Assembly: GCA_944380765.1 (NCBI GenBank)
Contig: CALWIO010000004.1
Coordinates: 1 to 64,000 of the forward strand
Length of the DNA: 64,000 nt
Source of the DNA: an uncultured Clostridia bacterium
Lineage (GTDB): Bacteria; Bacillota; Clostridia; Oscillospirales; Acutalibacteraceae
Reading direction: 5' to 3'
The number at the start of each line of letters is the position of its first letter. The first letter of the stretch is position 1. Positions 26,922 to 37,871 of this stretch are shown here, one piece after another. A model generated the notes under the pieces. The model saw only the letters and a list, made by a program, of their open reading frames with translations, had not been told where the DNA came from and made no database searches. Position numbers and translations under genes: made by a program.

Positions 26922-28295
26922 ATGGACATCAGTTTTAACAGTACGGAACAATTAAATCTGCCTTACAGCCTTGAAGCCGAGCAGGCGGTGCTCGGAGCGC
27001 TGCTCAAAGACCCGCTTTGCCTGCCGCTTGTGTCCGATATGCTCAAAACGGAGCATCTGTATCTTCCTCAGCATAAGGCGATTTATTCAATAATACTCAA
27101 TCTTGACGCTATGGGCAGCGCCATAGACCCCTTGGTTGTGCTTGAAGAGCTGAAAAAAGACGGGGTTTATGACGATATAGGCGGCAAAACCTATCTTATG
27201 AAAATTGCCGAGTCGGTTCCGTCAACGAAAAATGTAGAATCGTACATAAAAATAATCGTTGATAAATATTACCGCCGTACCTTGATGCTCACGGCGCAGT
27301 CAATACTTGACGAAAGCGGCGATTCAGGCGAAAACGCCGACACGCTTCTTGATATGGCGGAGCAGAAAATATATGATATCCGCCGCGGCAAAAATACGGC
27401 GGGACCGGCTAAAATCAGCGATGTAATAATGTCCGATGTAATAGGCAGGCTCAATAAGCTGTCCTCAGCCGACCCCAAGGAAAAAGAAAAATATCTCGGA
27501 ATACCTACGGGATTTTCCTATCTTGATAAAATGCTCGCCGGCGGAATGCACCGTTCGGACCTCATTTTAGTCGGCGCCCGTCCCGGTATGGGCAAAACCA
27601 GCTTCGCTTTGAATGTGGCGAGGAATATGGCGGTAAAGGGCAGAAAGGTGCTGTTTTTCTCACTTGAAATGTCAAACGAGCAGCTTGCTCAGCGCGTTAT
27701 TTCAACCGAGGCGAGAATAGTCAGCAGTAAGCTCAGAACCGGCGAAATAAATGACGCCGACTGGGAAAAAATCGGACTTGCCCTTGAAAATCTTGTAAAC
27801 GCGGAGCTCTATTTTGACGATTCGGCAAATATTACCGTGCCGGAGATGAAAGCGCGCGTGCGACGTATGAAGGGCGTGGAATGCGTGGTAATAGATTACC
27901 TGCAGCTTATGTCCGGCACTAAGCGTACTGAAAACCGCGTTCAGGAAATTTCAGAAATTACAAGAAGCTTAAAGCTTATGGCGAAGGATCTGGATATTCC
28001 CGTAATTACCTGTTCGCAGCTTTCCCGTAATACCGCGAAAACCTCCGACCACCGGCCGCAGCTTACGGATTTGCGCGAATCGGGTTCTATTGAGCAGGAC
28101 GCCGATATTGTGCTTATGCTTCACCGCGAAGGCTATTATAATAACGAAGAGCAGCAGGAAAATCCGAGTACGGTCAGTGAAGCGGAAATAATCGTGGCTA
28201 AAAACCGCCACGGCGAAACAGGAAAGGTCAATGTGGCGTGGAATGCGGAATTTACCATGTTCTCAACTCTTGAAAGGATACAAGATGACAGATAA
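26922..28295 (+). CDS. dnaB: replicative DNA helicase DnaB
   Basis: A 457-residue hexameric helicase that unwinds DNA at the replication fork. The N-terminal primase-interaction domain (PYSLEAEQAVLGALL) is followed by a RecA-type motor with Walker A GARPGMGKT at 218-226, the VIDYLQLM Walker B and the SRNTAK..RPQLTDLRESGSIEQDAD segment. No intein is present. GGAG precedes ATG 26922; tilS begins inside its 3' end. Confidence 0.97.
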   Translation: MDISFNSTEQLNLPYSLEAEQAVLGALLKDPLCLPLVSDMLKTEHLYLPQHKAIYSIILNLDAMGSAIDPLVVLEELKKDGVYDDIGGKTYLMKIAESVPSTKNVESYIKIIVDKYYRRTLMLTAQSILDESGDSGENADTLLDMAEQKIYDIRRGKNTAGPAKISDVIMSDVIGRLNKLSSADPKEKEKYLGIPTGFSYLDKMLAGGMHRSDLILVGARPGMGKTSFALNVARNMAVKGRKVLFFSLEMSNEQLAQRVISTEARIVSSKLRTGEINDADWEKIGLALENLVNAELYFDDSANITVPEMKARVRRMKGVECVVIDYLQLMSGTKRTENRVQEISEITRSLKLMAKDLDIPVITCSQLSRNTAKTSDHRPQLTDLRESGSIEQDADIVLMLHREGYYNNEEQQENPSTVSEAEIIVAKNRHGETGKVNVAWNAEFTMFSTLERIQDDR

Positions 28296-29616
28296 AGTTT
28301 TAAAAACTATATCGGAGCATCAGATGCTTGAAGAGGGCGACATTGTGGGCGTAGGGCTTTCGGGCGGAGCGGATTCGGTCGCTCTGCTCAGCCTGCTTGT
28401 GAGCCTTGCCGGTAAATTGAAAATCAAAAAAATCAGGGCTATTCATGTTCATCACGGCATACGCGGAGCGGAGGCGGACCGCGATATGCTTTTTTCCGAG
28501 GAGCTTTGCCGTAAACTCGGCGCAGAGTTTGTATGCTTTAAGGCGGATGTGCCGGCTCAGGCGAAAGAAAGCAAAGAGAGCATAGAGGAGTGCGCCAGAA
28601 GGCTCAGATATTCCTTTTTTGAAAAAAGCGGGTGCGACAAAATAGCCACCGCCCATAATCTGAACGATAATATGGAAACCTTTTTGCTGAATCTCGCAAG
28701 AGGCAGCTCGCTTACGGGACTTTGCGCCATTCCCTATAAACGGGATAAATTTATAAGACCTCTGCTTGACTGCTCCCGCGGCGAAATAGAAGAGTATTTA
28801 AAGGAACAGGGACTCGGTTTTGTAACCGACAGCACAAACCTTAACGACGATTACACGCGCAATAAAATCCGCCACAGAATAATTCCCTGCCTTTATGAAA
28901 TAAACGGCTCCTTTGACCGGGCGTTTTCAAAATGTCTGCGCTCGGTGATTGACTCGGAGGAGTGCCTTGAAAATCAGGCGGAACAGCTGCTTAAAAAATC
29001 ACGGAAAGATACAGCGTACAGCTGCGAAATTATAAAAAGACAGCCCGAAGCCTTAAAAAGCCGGATAATTTCCATGATTTTAAAGGAAAACGGTGCAAAG
29101 AATATAAACCGGAGTCATATTCTGGCGGTGTCAAAAGCGTTGCAAGACGGCGGCAGTGTCAGAATAAATAAAGAGCTTACGGCAGTGGTAAGCGGCGGTA
29201 TTCTTGCTTTTAATCCCAAACAGCCCCAAGAGCCTTTTGAAAAAAAGCTGATTTTAGGCGAATATTTTGAAACGCCGGGCGGTCGGGTAAAAATTGAGAT
29301 AATTTATAAAAAAGATTTACAAAAACTTAATAAAGAAGTTATAGACAAATTATTAGATTATGATAAAATAACAGGTGATGTGTTCCTGCGCAACAGGCGA
29401 AACGGCGACAAATACCGCCCGTCGGGCAGGAATGTCACAAAAACTTTAAAGGATTTGTTTTCAGAAAACAAAATTCCGGTTTTCAAACGCCCGGAGATGT
29501 TGATACTCTGTGATGACAACGGCATATTGTGGACAGAGTATTTCGGCGCGAGCGAAAGGTGCCGCATTTCGGAAACAACCGAAAGATTTGTTAAAATAGT
29601 AAAATCGGGGGAATAA
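28285..29616 (+). CDS. tilS: tRNA(Ile)-lysidine synthetase
   Basis: A 443-residue PP-loop ATPase that adds lysine to C34 of the AUA-reading tRNA-Ile. The PP-loop GLSGGADS is at 24-31, with HVHHGIRG and the TAHNLNDNMET motif following; the C-terminal TilS domain (RPSGRNVTKTLKDLF) is present. ATG 28285 lies 11 bp inside dnaB, with AAAGGA before it; an upstream in-frame start would overlap dnaB by 65 bp and lacks such a site. tilS-hpt-ftsH is the usual Firmicutes order. Confidence 0.94.
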   Translation: MTDKVLKTISEHQMLEEGDIVGVGLSGGADSVALLSLLVSLAGKLKIKKIRAIHVHHGIRGAEADRDMLFSEELCRKLGAEFVCFKADVPAQAKESKESIEECARRLRYSFFEKSGCDKIATAHNLNDNMETFLLNLARGSSLTGLCAIPYKRDKFIRPLLDCSRGEIEEYLKEQGLGFVTDSTNLNDDYTRNKIRHRIIPCLYEINGSFDRAFSKCLRSVIDSEECLENQAEQLLKKSRKDTAYSCEIIKRQPEALKSRIISMILKENGAKNINRSHILAVSKALQDGGSVRINKELTAVVSGGILAFNPKQPQEPFEKKLILGEYFETPGGRVKIEIIYKKDLQKLNKEVIDKLLDYDKITGDVFLRNRRNGDKYRPSGRNVTKTLKDLFSENKIPVFKRPEMLILCDDNGILWTEYFGASERCRISETTERFVKIVKSGE

Positions 29617-29619
29617 TAA

Positions 29620-30186
29620 GTGCTTAACGACATTGAAAAAGTACTTTTATCGGAAGAGGAGCTTAAAGAAATAGTCGAGCGTTTAGGTTCGCAGATTACA
29701 AAGGACTACGAGGGCAAAAATCTTGTTGTTGTGAGCGTGCTCAAAGGCTCGGTTGTATTTATGGCGGACCTTATGAGAGCCATAAAAGTGCCGTGTTCCA
29801 TAGATTTCATGTCGGTTTCCAGCTACGGCTCGGGAACAAAAACAACCGGAGTGGTTAAAATAATCAAGGACCTTGACAACGAGGTGGTCTGCGGAGCGGA
29901 CCTTTTGATTGTCGAGGATATTCTTGACAGCGGAGTTACCCTTGAATATCTTATCAAGATTCTTTCCGCGAGAAACCCGAACAGCATTAAAATCTGTACG
30001 CTTCTTGATAAACCCGAAAGAAGAAAGGCGAATATCAAAGCCGATTATTCCGGAGCAAAGATTCCGGACGCGTTTGTTGTCGGTTACGGGCTTGATTATG
30101 ACGAGCGTTACAGAAATCTTCCCTTTGTCGGTATTTTAAAACGGCAGGTTTACGAAAAAAAACACACAGGAGTGAGCGACAGTTGA
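29620..30186 (+). CDS. hpt: hypoxanthine phosphoribosyltransferase
   Basis: A 188-residue purine salvage enzyme making IMP or GMP from hypoxanthine or guanine and PRPP. The PRPP loop [11 protein letters not shown] and the DFMSVSSYG flexible loop are present, as is the C-terminal [13 protein letters not shown]. It starts with GTG at 29620 behind GGGGGAA, three bases after tilS stops. Its stop overlaps the TTG start of ftsH. Confidence 0.94.
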   Translation: MLNDIEKVLLSEEELKEIVERLGSQITKDYEGKNLVVVSVLKGSVVFMADLMRAIKVPCSIDFMSVSSYGSGTKTTGVVKIIKDLDNEVVCGADLLIVEDILDSGVTLEYLIKILSARNPNSIKICTLLDKPERRKANIKADYSGAKIPDAFVVGYGLDYDERYRNLPFVGILKRQVYEKKHTGVSDS

Positions 30187-32186
30187 AAAAAATTAACTGG
30201 AAGGTAATAATTCCTTATATCCTTATCCCCGTAATGTTTGTAGGCTTCCTGTATATGTATATGGGGCGAAACACTCAGGCGGATATGCAGTACTATCAGA
30301 TAGTGCAGTATTTCGACGAGGGCAGGGTAACCGAGTATGAGCTTAACCTCAACAGCGGAGCCATGACCTATAAGCTCGAAGGTGATGAAAAGGAATACAA
30401 ATATACCGTTCCCAATGTAACGGTTTTCATAAACGATGTCCATGAAAAGGTGCATCAGTATAATATCGAAAACCCCGAAAACCCCATTAAAATGAATTAT
30501 AAGGCGGGAACGCCCAGCTCTTGGTGGGTGAGCCTGCTGCCGTCAATAATCGTAACGCTTATCCTTTTTGTTCTGATGTTTGTAATGTTCAGAAAAATGA
30601 GCAATTCAATAACATCTGAAAACAATAAGGCTATAAGCTTCGGCAAGGCGCGCGTAAAAAGGGCGGAGGACGAGCACAACAAAGTCACATTCGAGGATGT
30701 GGCGGGCGCCGACGAGGAAAAAGAAGAGCTTACCGAAATAGTCGAGTTTCTTAAAAAGCCCGACGAGTTCAGCAAGCTCGGCGCCAGAATACCTAAGGGC
30801 GTTATGCTTGTAGGCCCTCCCGGAACAGGTAAAACTCTGCTTGCCCGCGCCGTGGCCGGTGAGGCGAACGCTCCGTTCTTCTCAATTTCGGGTTCGGATT
30901 TTGTGGAGATGTATGTAGGCGTAGGCGCTTCACGCGTGCGCGACCTTTTCAGGGAAGCCAAGAAAAACTCTCCCTCAATAATTTTTATAGATGAAATCGA
31001 CGCAGTCGGCAGGCACAGAGGAGCCGGCATGGGCGGCGGCCATGATGAACGCGAGCAGACTTTGAATCAGCTTCTTGTTGAAATGGACGGCTTCGGAACA
31101 AACGAGGGCGTAATTGTAATCGCGGCCACCAACCGTCCCGACATACTTGACCCGGCGCTTCTGCGTCCGGGACGCTTTGACCGTCAGGTAACCGTAGGCT
31201 ATCCCGATATAAAGGGCAGAGAGGAGATACTCAAAGTCCACGCTAAGAATAAGCCCCTCGCGCCCGATGTAAACCTGCGTTCAATCGCGGCTACAACTGT
31301 CGGCTTTACCGGAGCGGACCTTGAAAACCTGCTTAACGAGGCGGCTTTGCTTGCCGCTAAACGGAAGCTCTGCGCAATCACTATGAACGAGATTGAAGAA
31401 GCGACTATGAAAGTAGTAGTCGGCAGCGAAAAGAAATCCCGTAAAATTACCGAAAAGGATAAAACGCTTACCGCTTATCATGAGGCCGGCCACGCAATTT
31501 CCTCATATTACCTTGAAAATAAGGACCCGGTTACCCATATTTCCATTATACCGCGCGGTATGGCTGGCGGATTTACCCTTTATACGCCTGAAAAAGACGA
31601 AATCCACATGATGAAGTCCAGAATGCTTGACGATATCGTTTCGCTTCTCGGCGGCCGTGTGGCTGAAAAAATAATATTCAACGATATTTCCACCGGCGCT
31701 TCAAACGATATCCAGAGGGCTTCCGAAATCGCAAGGAATATGATAACCAAATACGGAATGAGCGAAAAGCTCGGGCCTATCACTTTCGGCACAGGCAATG
31801 ACGAGGTGTTCCTTGGCAAGGATTACAACCATATCAGGAACTACTCCGAAAATATTGCCGCCGTTATTGACGAAGAGGTTGAAAAGCTCATTAACGATTC
31901 CTATGCCCGTACCGAGAAAATTCTCACCGAGCATATTGACAAGCTCCATCTTGTGGCTAAAACCCTTGTCAAGCTTGAAAAAATCAACGAGGAGCAGTTT
32001 AATTCCCTTATGGAGCATTCCTGCCTGCCCGAAGAACCGGATTCGGCGGAGCAGACAGAGCAGAGCGAGCCTTTAAATGAAAGCGGCGGCAGCGCCGAAG
32101 AAAGTGCCGAACGGGATAAAGCGGAAAGCGAAAATACGCTTCCTGCCGAAACCGAAGAAAAAACCTCGGACGGGGAAACAGAATAA
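30183..32186 (+). CDS. ftsH: ATP-dependent zinc metalloprotease FtsH
   Basis: A 667-residue membrane AAA protease. Two membrane segments (about 8-26 and 118-137) flank an extracytoplasmic domain; Walker A GPPGTGKT is at 211-218, the SRH region includes LLRPGRFDR, and the zinc site HEAGH is at 433-437. The last 55 residues are a very acidic, low-complexity tail that goes beyond the usual end. The start is TTG at 30183, overlapping the hpt stop, with AGGAG upstream. Confidence 0.95.
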   Translation: MKKINWKVIIPYILIPVMFVGFLYMYMGRNTQADMQYYQIVQYFDEGRVTEYELNLNSGAMTYKLEGDEKEYKYTVPNVTVFINDVHEKVHQYNIENPENPIKMNYKAGTPSSWWVSLLPSIIVTLILFVLMFVMFRKMSNSITSENNKAISFGKARVKRAEDEHNKVTFEDVAGADEEKEELTEIVEFLKKPDEFSKLGARIPKGVMLVGPPGTGKTLLARAVAGEANAPFFSISGSDFVEMYVGVGASRVRDLFREAKKNSPSIIFIDEIDAVGRHRGAGMGGGHDEREQTLNQLLVEMDGFGTNEGVIVIAATNRPDILDPALLRPGRFDRQVTVGYPDIKGREEILKVHAKNKPLAPDVNLRSIAATTVGFTGADLENLLNEAALLAAKRKLCAITMNEIEEATMKVVVGSEKKSRKITEKDKTLTAYHEAGHAISSYYLENKDPVTHISIIPRGMAGGFTLYTPEKDEIHMMKSRMLDDIVSLLGGRVAEKIIFNDISTGASNDIQRASEIARNMITKYGMSEKLGPITFGTGNDEVFLGKDYNHIRNYSENIAAVIDEEVEKLINDSYARTEKILTEHIDKLHLVAKTLVKLEKINEEQFNSLMEHSCLPEEPDSAEQTEQSEPLNESGGSAEESAERDKAESENTLPAETEEKTSDGETE

Positions 32187-32190
32187 AAAA

Positions 32191-32217
32191 CTTACTGCGG
32201 CGTCAATCCGCTGTAAG
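32191..32217. repeat. inverted repeat after ftsH
   Basis: CTTAC-T-GCGG (32191-32200) is complementary to CCGC-T-GTAAG (32208-32217), except for a T-T mismatch. No T run follows, so it may be a processing or binding site rather than a terminator. Confidence 0.35.
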
Positions 32218-32243
32218 TCCATATTGAAACTGCATAAATAAAA

Positions 32244-32277
32244 AAGCGACAGAATTAAATATCTGTTGCTTTTTTTA
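32244..32277 (+). terminator. terminator of the tilS-hpt-ftsH run
   Basis: AAGCGACAGA at 32244-32253 pairs with TCTGTTGCTT at 32262-32271 (one G-T pair), followed by a T run. Confidence 0.8.
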
Positions 32278-32288
32278 GCGTGTGACGA

Positions 32289-32317
32289 TTGATTTTTTCT
32301 CCGGTTTAGTATAAAAT
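32289..32317 (+). promoter_or_regulatory. sigma-A promoter of ilvB
   Basis: TTGATT at 32289-32294 and TAAAAT at 32312-32317 with a 17-bp spacer. The leader is only about 55 nt, so there is no T-box. I find no copy of the ilvC operator here. Confidence 0.65.
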
Positions 32318-32379
32318 AATATGTATATTATGGTATTCTGCCGTAGTATCGGCAAAGTGAATTTGGAGTGAATTGAAAG

Positions 32380-34092
32380 ATGCGGCTTAACGGCTCGGAA
32401 ATTTTAACTGAAGTTTTAATTGAACAGGGAGTTGACACCATTTTCGGTTATCCCGGCGGCGCGGTATTGAATATATATGACGCCCTTTATAAATACAGCG
32501 ATAAAATAAGGCACATTCTTACCGCTCACGAGCAGGGCGCGGCGCACGCCGCCGACGGCTATGCCAGAGCGACCGGCAAGACGGGTGTTGTCCTTGCCAC
32601 AAGCGGCCCCGGCGCCACTAACCTTGTTACGGGAATCGCTACAGCCTATATGGACAGCGTGCCTATGGTTGTTATTACCGGCAATGTGGGAACGGGACTT
32701 ATCGGCCGTGACGCTTTCCAGGAGGTTTACATAACCGGTATCACCATGCCCGTTACAAAGCATAATTATATGGTGCAGAATGTCGAGGAGCTTGCCGATA
32801 CCGTGCGTGACGCGTTCCGCATAGCCAATACCGGCAGAAAAGGCCCCGTGCTTATTGATATAACAAAAGATGTAACGGCGGCTGTAACTGATTTTGAGCA
32901 TAAGGAAAAGATAAATGTAAAGGACGATACGGTAATTGATGAAGCCGAGCTTAAAAAAGTAGCCGATATTATAAACGCGGCGCAAAGACCGGTTATCCAG
33001 TTCGGCGGCGGAGTTGTTTCGTCAAACGCTTCCGAATACGCGCTCAAATTGGTTGAGCAGGGCAACATTCCCGCTTGCCACACTCTTATGGCGGCAGGAG
33101 TTCTCGGATACCGCCATCCTCTCAACCTCGGGCTTATCGGTATGCACGGCGGTTATGTCACCAATAAAGCGGTTGACGAGGCGGATGTGCTCATCGCGAT
33201 AGGCACCCGTTTTTCAGACAGAGTAGCCCTTGATACCAACGATTTCGCCAATAAGGCGACTATTATTCAGATTGATATTGATTTAAGCGAAATCAATAAA
33301 AATGTAATGGTTGACCACTATTTAATAGGCGATGTAAAAACCGTGCTTGAAAAGCTGCTGCCTTTAATCAAGGGTAAGGACAGAACCGAGTGGTTTGAAG
33401 CGCTCGCGCAGTATAAAAAGTCCGACTATACGCCTGTTGATGATGACAGCCGTATAACTCCGCACCAGCTTGTTGAAAGCATATGCGATATTATGGAGGA
33501 CAATACGGTTTTCGTAACCGATGTCGGTCAGCACCAGATGTGGGCGGCTCAGTATGTTCACCATACCAACCCCCGCGGATTTTTAACAAGCGGCGGCTTG
33601 GGAACAATGGGCTACGGCTACGGCGCGGCAATCGGCGCCAAGGTCGCTCTCGGCGACAGCGTTCCCGTAGTGCATATCACGGGCGACGGCTCTTTCCACA
33701 TGAATCTTAACGAGGGCTGTACCGCGGTAAGCTATAATCTCCCTATAATAACCGTAATAATGAACAATAAGGTTCTCGGAATGGTTCGTCAGTGGCAGCG
33801 CTGTTTCTACGGCAAGCGCTTTTCGCAGACAGACCCCGAGCGCAAAACGGATTTTGTTAAACTCTGTGAAGCGTTCGGCGGCAAGGGCTACCGCGCAACA
33901 AATATCGCCGAGTTCAGAGAGGCCCTTGCTGACGCTAAAAAGCAGAATTGCCCGGTGTGGATTGACTGTGTGATTGATAAGGACGAGCGAGTTCTTCCCA
34001 TGATACCGGCAGGCAAAACCGTAAAAGATATAATGATGAACGGCTGCGAAAACTGCGAACACCCCTGTGAGCTCAAAAATCAGAACAGATAA
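32380..34092 (+). CDS. ilvB: acetolactate synthase large subunit
   Basis: A 570-residue thiamine-diphosphate enzyme catalysing the first common step of valine, leucine and isoleucine synthesis. The catalytic Glu lies in AHEQGAAHAADGYAR, and the ThDP motif runs from GDGSFHMN to MNNKVLG. Three domains of normal length are present. The regulatory subunit gene ilvN, usually next door, is absent from this window. It has its own promoter and terminator. The C-terminus has a Cys-rich CENCEHPC stretch, which is unusual and might bind a metal. Confidence 0.93.
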   Translation: MRLNGSEILTEVLIEQGVDTIFGYPGGAVLNIYDALYKYSDKIRHILTAHEQGAAHAADGYARATGKTGVVLATSGPGATNLVTGIATAYMDSVPMVVITGNVGTGLIGRDAFQEVYITGITMPVTKHNYMVQNVEELADTVRDAFRIANTGRKGPVLIDITKDVTAAVTDFEHKEKINVKDDTVIDEAELKKVADIINAAQRPVIQFGGGVVSSNASEYALKLVEQGNIPACHTLMAAGVLGYRHPLNLGLIGMHGGYVTNKAVDEADVLIAIGTRFSDRVALDTNDFANKATIIQIDIDLSEINKNVMVDHYLIGDVKTVLEKLLPLIKGKDRTEWFEALAQYKKSDYTPVDDDSRITPHQLVESICDIMEDNTVFVTDVGQHQMWAAQYVHHTNPRGFLTSGGLGTMGYGYGAAIGAKVALGDSVPVVHITGDGSFHMNLNEGCTAVSYNLPIITVIMNNKVLGMVRQWQRCFYGKRFSQTDPERKTDFVKLCEAFGGKGYRATNIAEFREALADAKKQNCPVWIDCVIDKDERVLPMIPAGKTVKDIMMNGCENCEHPCELKNQNR

Positions 34093-34102
34093 ATATATAA
34101 AT

Positions 34103-34134
34103 AAATGGCGGCATAATGCCGCCATTTTCTTTTT
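34103..34134 (+). terminator. terminator of ilvB
   Basis: AAATGGCGGCA at 34103-34113 pairs perfectly with TGCCGCCATTT at 34117-34127, followed by TCTTTTT. Confidence 0.9.
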
Positions 34135-34171
34135 GACATTCCAGCTGAAATTTCTGCTTTTAATTTATCAT

Positions 34172-34197
34172 AAAAAAAGCCCGCCTTAAAGGCGGGC
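34172..34197 (-). terminator. terminator of ilvC
   Basis: GCCCGCC at 34179-34185 pairs with GGCGGGC at 34191-34197. On the minus strand it is followed by a run of seven T (34178-34172). Confidence 0.9.
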
Positions 34198-34209
34198 AGA
34201 TTTTTGCAA

Positions 34210-35272
<1,063 letters not shown>

Positions 35273-35278
35273 CAATCA

Positions 35279-35293
35279 AGTTGTTATACAACT
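35279..35293. promoter_or_regulatory. operator palindrome 2 of ilvC
   Basis: AGTTGTTATACAACT abuts the -10 of the ilvC promoter and covers the expected transcription start. A bound repressor would block RNA polymerase. Confidence 0.75.
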
Positions 35294-35321
35294 ATTATAC
35301 ATTAAATATTTGCTATGTCAA
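35294..35321 (-). promoter_or_regulatory. strong sigma-A promoter of ilvC
   Basis: On the minus strand a perfect TTGACA (35321-35316) and a perfect TATAAT (35299-35294) are 16 bp apart. The promoter lies between the regulator gene and ilvC, so ilvC can be expressed separately. Confidence 0.85.
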
Positions 35322-35329
35322 TACTATTT

Positions 35330-36031
35330 TTAAATTTCTTCCAAAGAAATTTGTTCGTGCAGTATAGCGTGGTGCAGGTGAATGGTAACCGCGCTTTTAA
35401 GAGCCGCGGCGTCCCGCTTTTTCAGAAATTCCATAATAAGTATATGGTCTTTGTAGGCGTCCTCGGCAATAATATCAAGGTTTATGTTTAAAGCGAAGGT
35501 CTGTTCAATGGTTCTCGTTAAAGTCGGCATAAACTGATTAAGAAAATCGTTGTGGGCGGCTTTTATAATAGCGCCGTGAAAAGCGTTTTCGGAGACGATT
35601 CTGTTTTTGCCTCTCGGGTCGGTTTTAAGCTGACGCTGACATTCCTCGCCCAAACGCAGAATTTCGGCAATTTCCTCGTCTGAGGCCCTTTTGCAGGCAA
35701 GGGCGGCGGCTTCCGGCTCAAAAATCATTCTGGCTTCATAAAGGTCGCGCAGAGTCACTTTCATTTTTGAAAACTCCTGAACCTCAATCCCGCCCGCGGC
35801 AATCTGGTTTATCTCGTTGGCAACAAATGTGCCGCGTCCTCTTTTAACGGTGAGTATTCCTTCATAAATCAGTATTCTGATAGCCTCGCGCAGGGTGGTG
35901 CGGCTTATTCCTAGAATTTGCGAAAGCTCGTTTTCGTTGGGCAGCTTTTCACCGTATTTGTAAACGCCCTGTTTTTCAATCATTTCGCGCAGCCTGTCGG
36001 CCGTTCTCTGGGCAAGATTTTCATTCTGCAT
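35330..36031 (-). CDS. GntR-family (FadR/FCD) transcriptional regulator
   Basis: A 233-residue regulator with an N-terminal winged helix-turn-helix (LPNENELSQILGISRTTLRE; RGRGTFVA wing) and a C-terminal FCD ligand domain with His residues that often bind a metal and a small acid. It sits between ilvC and the divergent ilvD. Matching 15-bp palindromes are present at the ilvC start and over the ilvD -10, so it probably controls both; the ligand is unknown. ATG 36031 follows AGAGGA; an in-frame ATG at 36064 would begin at the transcription start and is less likely. Confidence 0.85.
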   Translation of the reverse strand: MQNENLAQRTADRLREMIEKQGVYKYGEKLPNENELSQILGISRTTLREAIRILIYEGILTVKRGRGTFVANEINQIAAGGIEVQEFSKMKVTLRDLYEARMIFEPEAAALACKRASDEEIAEILRLGEECQRQLKTDPRGKNRIVSENAFHGAIIKAAHNDFLNQFMPTLTRTIEQTFALNINLDIIAEDAYKDHILIMEFLKKRDAAALKSAVTIHLHHAILHEQISLEEI

Positions 36032-36068
36032 AATTTTTTCCTCTGTTTCTAAGGGATTAAACATAATT

Positions 36069-36097
36069 ACTATACATCATTCAAAATGAAAAAGCAA
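36069..36097 (-). promoter_or_regulatory. probable sigma-A promoter of the regulator gene
   Basis: On the minus strand TTGCTT (36097-36092) and TATAGT (36074-36069) with 17 bp between them. It is back-to-back with the ilvD promoter. Confidence 0.55.
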
Positions 36098-36119
36098 ATA
36101 AATAAAAATAATAAAAATA

Positions 36120-36148
36120 TTGAAAATGCGGTTTATTTGTCATATAAT
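36120..36148 (+). promoter_or_regulatory. sigma-A promoter of ilvD
   Basis: TTGAAA at 36120-36125 and TATAAT at 36143-36148 with a 17-bp spacer. Confidence 0.8.
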
Positions 36149-36149
36149 T
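36135..36149. promoter_or_regulatory. probable operator over the ilvD -10
   Basis: ATTTGTCATATAATT matches the reverse complement of ilvC operator 1 (AGTTGTCATACAACT) at 12 of 15 positions. It overlaps the ilvD -10, so the regulator likely represses ilvD too, more weakly than ilvC. Confidence 0.55.
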
Positions 36150-36173
36150 ATGAATATGATTGGAGGTCTTTAT

Positions 36174-37847
36174 ATGGAATTAAGAAGTAAAAGCGTTTTA
36201 GAGGGCGTTGAGCGCGCCCCGAACAGAAGCCTGTTTTACGCTATGGGATATACGGCAGAGGAGCTTGAACGCCCCCTTATCGCGGTGGTTTCGGCTCACA
36301 GCGAAATCGTGCCCGGTCATATTCATCTTGACAAAATTACGGAAGCGGTAAAAGCCGGCGTAAGAATGGCGGGCGGAACTCCCGTAATGGTGCCGGCAAT
36401 CGGCGTGTGCGACGGAATTGCAATGGGCCATGTGGGAATGAAATATTCCCTCGCGTCACGCGAGCTTATTGCCGACAGCGTTGAAACCATGGTAATGGCT
36501 CACGGCTTTGACGGCATTGTGCTCGTTCCCAACTGTGATAAGATAGTACCCGGTATGATAATGGCGGCTGTCCGCCTTAATATTCCGGCAATAGTCTGCT
36601 CCGGCGGACCTATGATGTCGGGACTTGTTGACGGCGTTGAAACTTCGCTTTCAAAGATGTTTGAGGCCGTCGGCGCGAGAAAGGCGAATATCATTGACGA
36701 CAGCAAGCTTTTGGAATTTGAAAACAATGTCTGCCCCGGCTGCGGCTCGTGTTCGGGTATGTACACCGCCAACAGTATGAACTGCCTTGCCGAAGCAATC
36801 GGCATAGCTCTTCCCGGAAACGGAACAATCCCTGCGGTTCACAGCGGAAGAATACAGCTTGCAAAGCACGCCGGTATGGCTATAATGAACCTTGTAAAGA
36901 ACGATATAAAAGCGCGCGATATTATAAACGAGAAATCAATTAAGAACGCCCTTGCCTGCGATATGGCTCTCGGCTGTTCGTCCAATACGGTGCTTCACCT
37001 GCTCGCGATTGCCAACGAGGCGGAGGTTCCCGTTGACCTTCACATGTTCAACGAGGTCAGCGCTCAGGTCCCCAATCTCTGCCATCTCGCTCCTGCCGGC
37101 GGCACTCACATGCACGACCTCAACAACGCGGGCGGCATTCCGGCTGTTCAGGCTGAACTTGCCAAGAAAAACCTTATCGACCTTTCGCTTATCACCGCTA
37201 CGGGCAAAACCGTGGGCGAGAATATTAAGGGCGCGTATATTAAAAATACCGACGCTATCCGTCCCATTGACAATCCGTACAGCGAAACCGGCGGACTTGC
37301 GATTCTCTGGGGCAATATAGCCAAGGACGGCTGCGTTGTAAAGCGCAGCGCGGTTGCTCCCGAAATGCTTGTGCATTCAGGCCCCGCAAGAGTTTTTGAC
37401 TCCGAGGACGCCGCTATTGAGGCTATCTACGGCGGCAAAATCAAGGACGGCGATGTGGTTGTAATCCGCTATGAAGGCCCTGTCGGAGGTCCCGGAATGA
37501 GAGAGATGCTCAATCCCACCTCAGCGCTTGCCGGTATGAAGCTTGACAAAACCGTTGCGCTTATCACCGACGGCAGATTCAGCGGCGCTTCCAGAGGCGC
37601 CTCAATAGGCCATGTTTCGCCCGAAGCGGCGGCAGGCGGCGAAATCGGACTCATTTACGAGGGCGATATAATTGAAATCGACATACCCGCAAGCAAAATA
37701 AATGTCAGGGTTTCCGACGAAGAGCTCAACGAGAGAAGAAAGAGCTATGTAAAGCCGGAGCCCAATATTAAAAAAGGCTGGCTCGCGAGATATTCGACTC
37801 TTGTTTCATCGGCGAAAGACGGAGCCGTTATGAAAAAGGTGTTTTAA
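36174..37847 (+). CDS. ilvD: dihydroxy-acid dehydratase
   Basis: A 557-residue iron-sulfur dehydratase that makes the 2-oxo acid precursors of valine and isoleucine. Cluster cysteines lie in the [29 protein letters not shown] and LGCSSNT motifs; GGPMMSG and GRFSGASRG are further family signatures. ATG 36174 follows GGAGG with correct spacing; an in-frame ATG at 36120 would precede the promoter's transcription start. It diverges from the regulator gene. The NERD gene follows after 24 bp. Confidence 0.95.
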   Translation: MELRSKSVLEGVERAPNRSLFYAMGYTAEELERPLIAVVSAHSEIVPGHIHLDKITEAVKAGVRMAGGTPVMVPAIGVCDGIAMGHVGMKYSLASRELIADSVETMVMAHGFDGIVLVPNCDKIVPGMIMAAVRLNIPAIVCSGGPMMSGLVDGVETSLSKMFEAVGARKANIIDDSKLLEFENNVCPGCGSCSGMYTANSMNCLAEAIGIALPGNGTIPAVHSGRIQLAKHAGMAIMNLVKNDIKARDIINEKSIKNALACDMALGCSSNTVLHLLAIANEAEVPVDLHMFNEVSAQVPNLCHLAPAGGTHMHDLNNAGGIPAVQAELAKKNLIDLSLITATGKTVGENIKGAYIKNTDAIRPIDNPYSETGGLAILWGNIAKDGCVVKRSAVAPEMLVHSGPARVFDSEDAAIEAIYGGKIKDGDVVVIRYEGPVGGPGMREMLNPTSALAGMKLDKTVALITDGRFSGASRGASIGHVSPEAAAGGEIGLIYEGDIIEIDIPASKINVRVSDEELNERRKSYVKPEPNIKKGWLARYSTLVSSAKDGAVMKKVF

Positions 37848-37871
37848 AAATATTTACGGGGAGAAGATAAA

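Noticed and set aside
32318..32379. T-box or attenuator leader before ilvB
   Set aside because: The leader is about 55 nt, too short for a T-box, and contains no leader peptide rich in Leu, Val or Ile codons.
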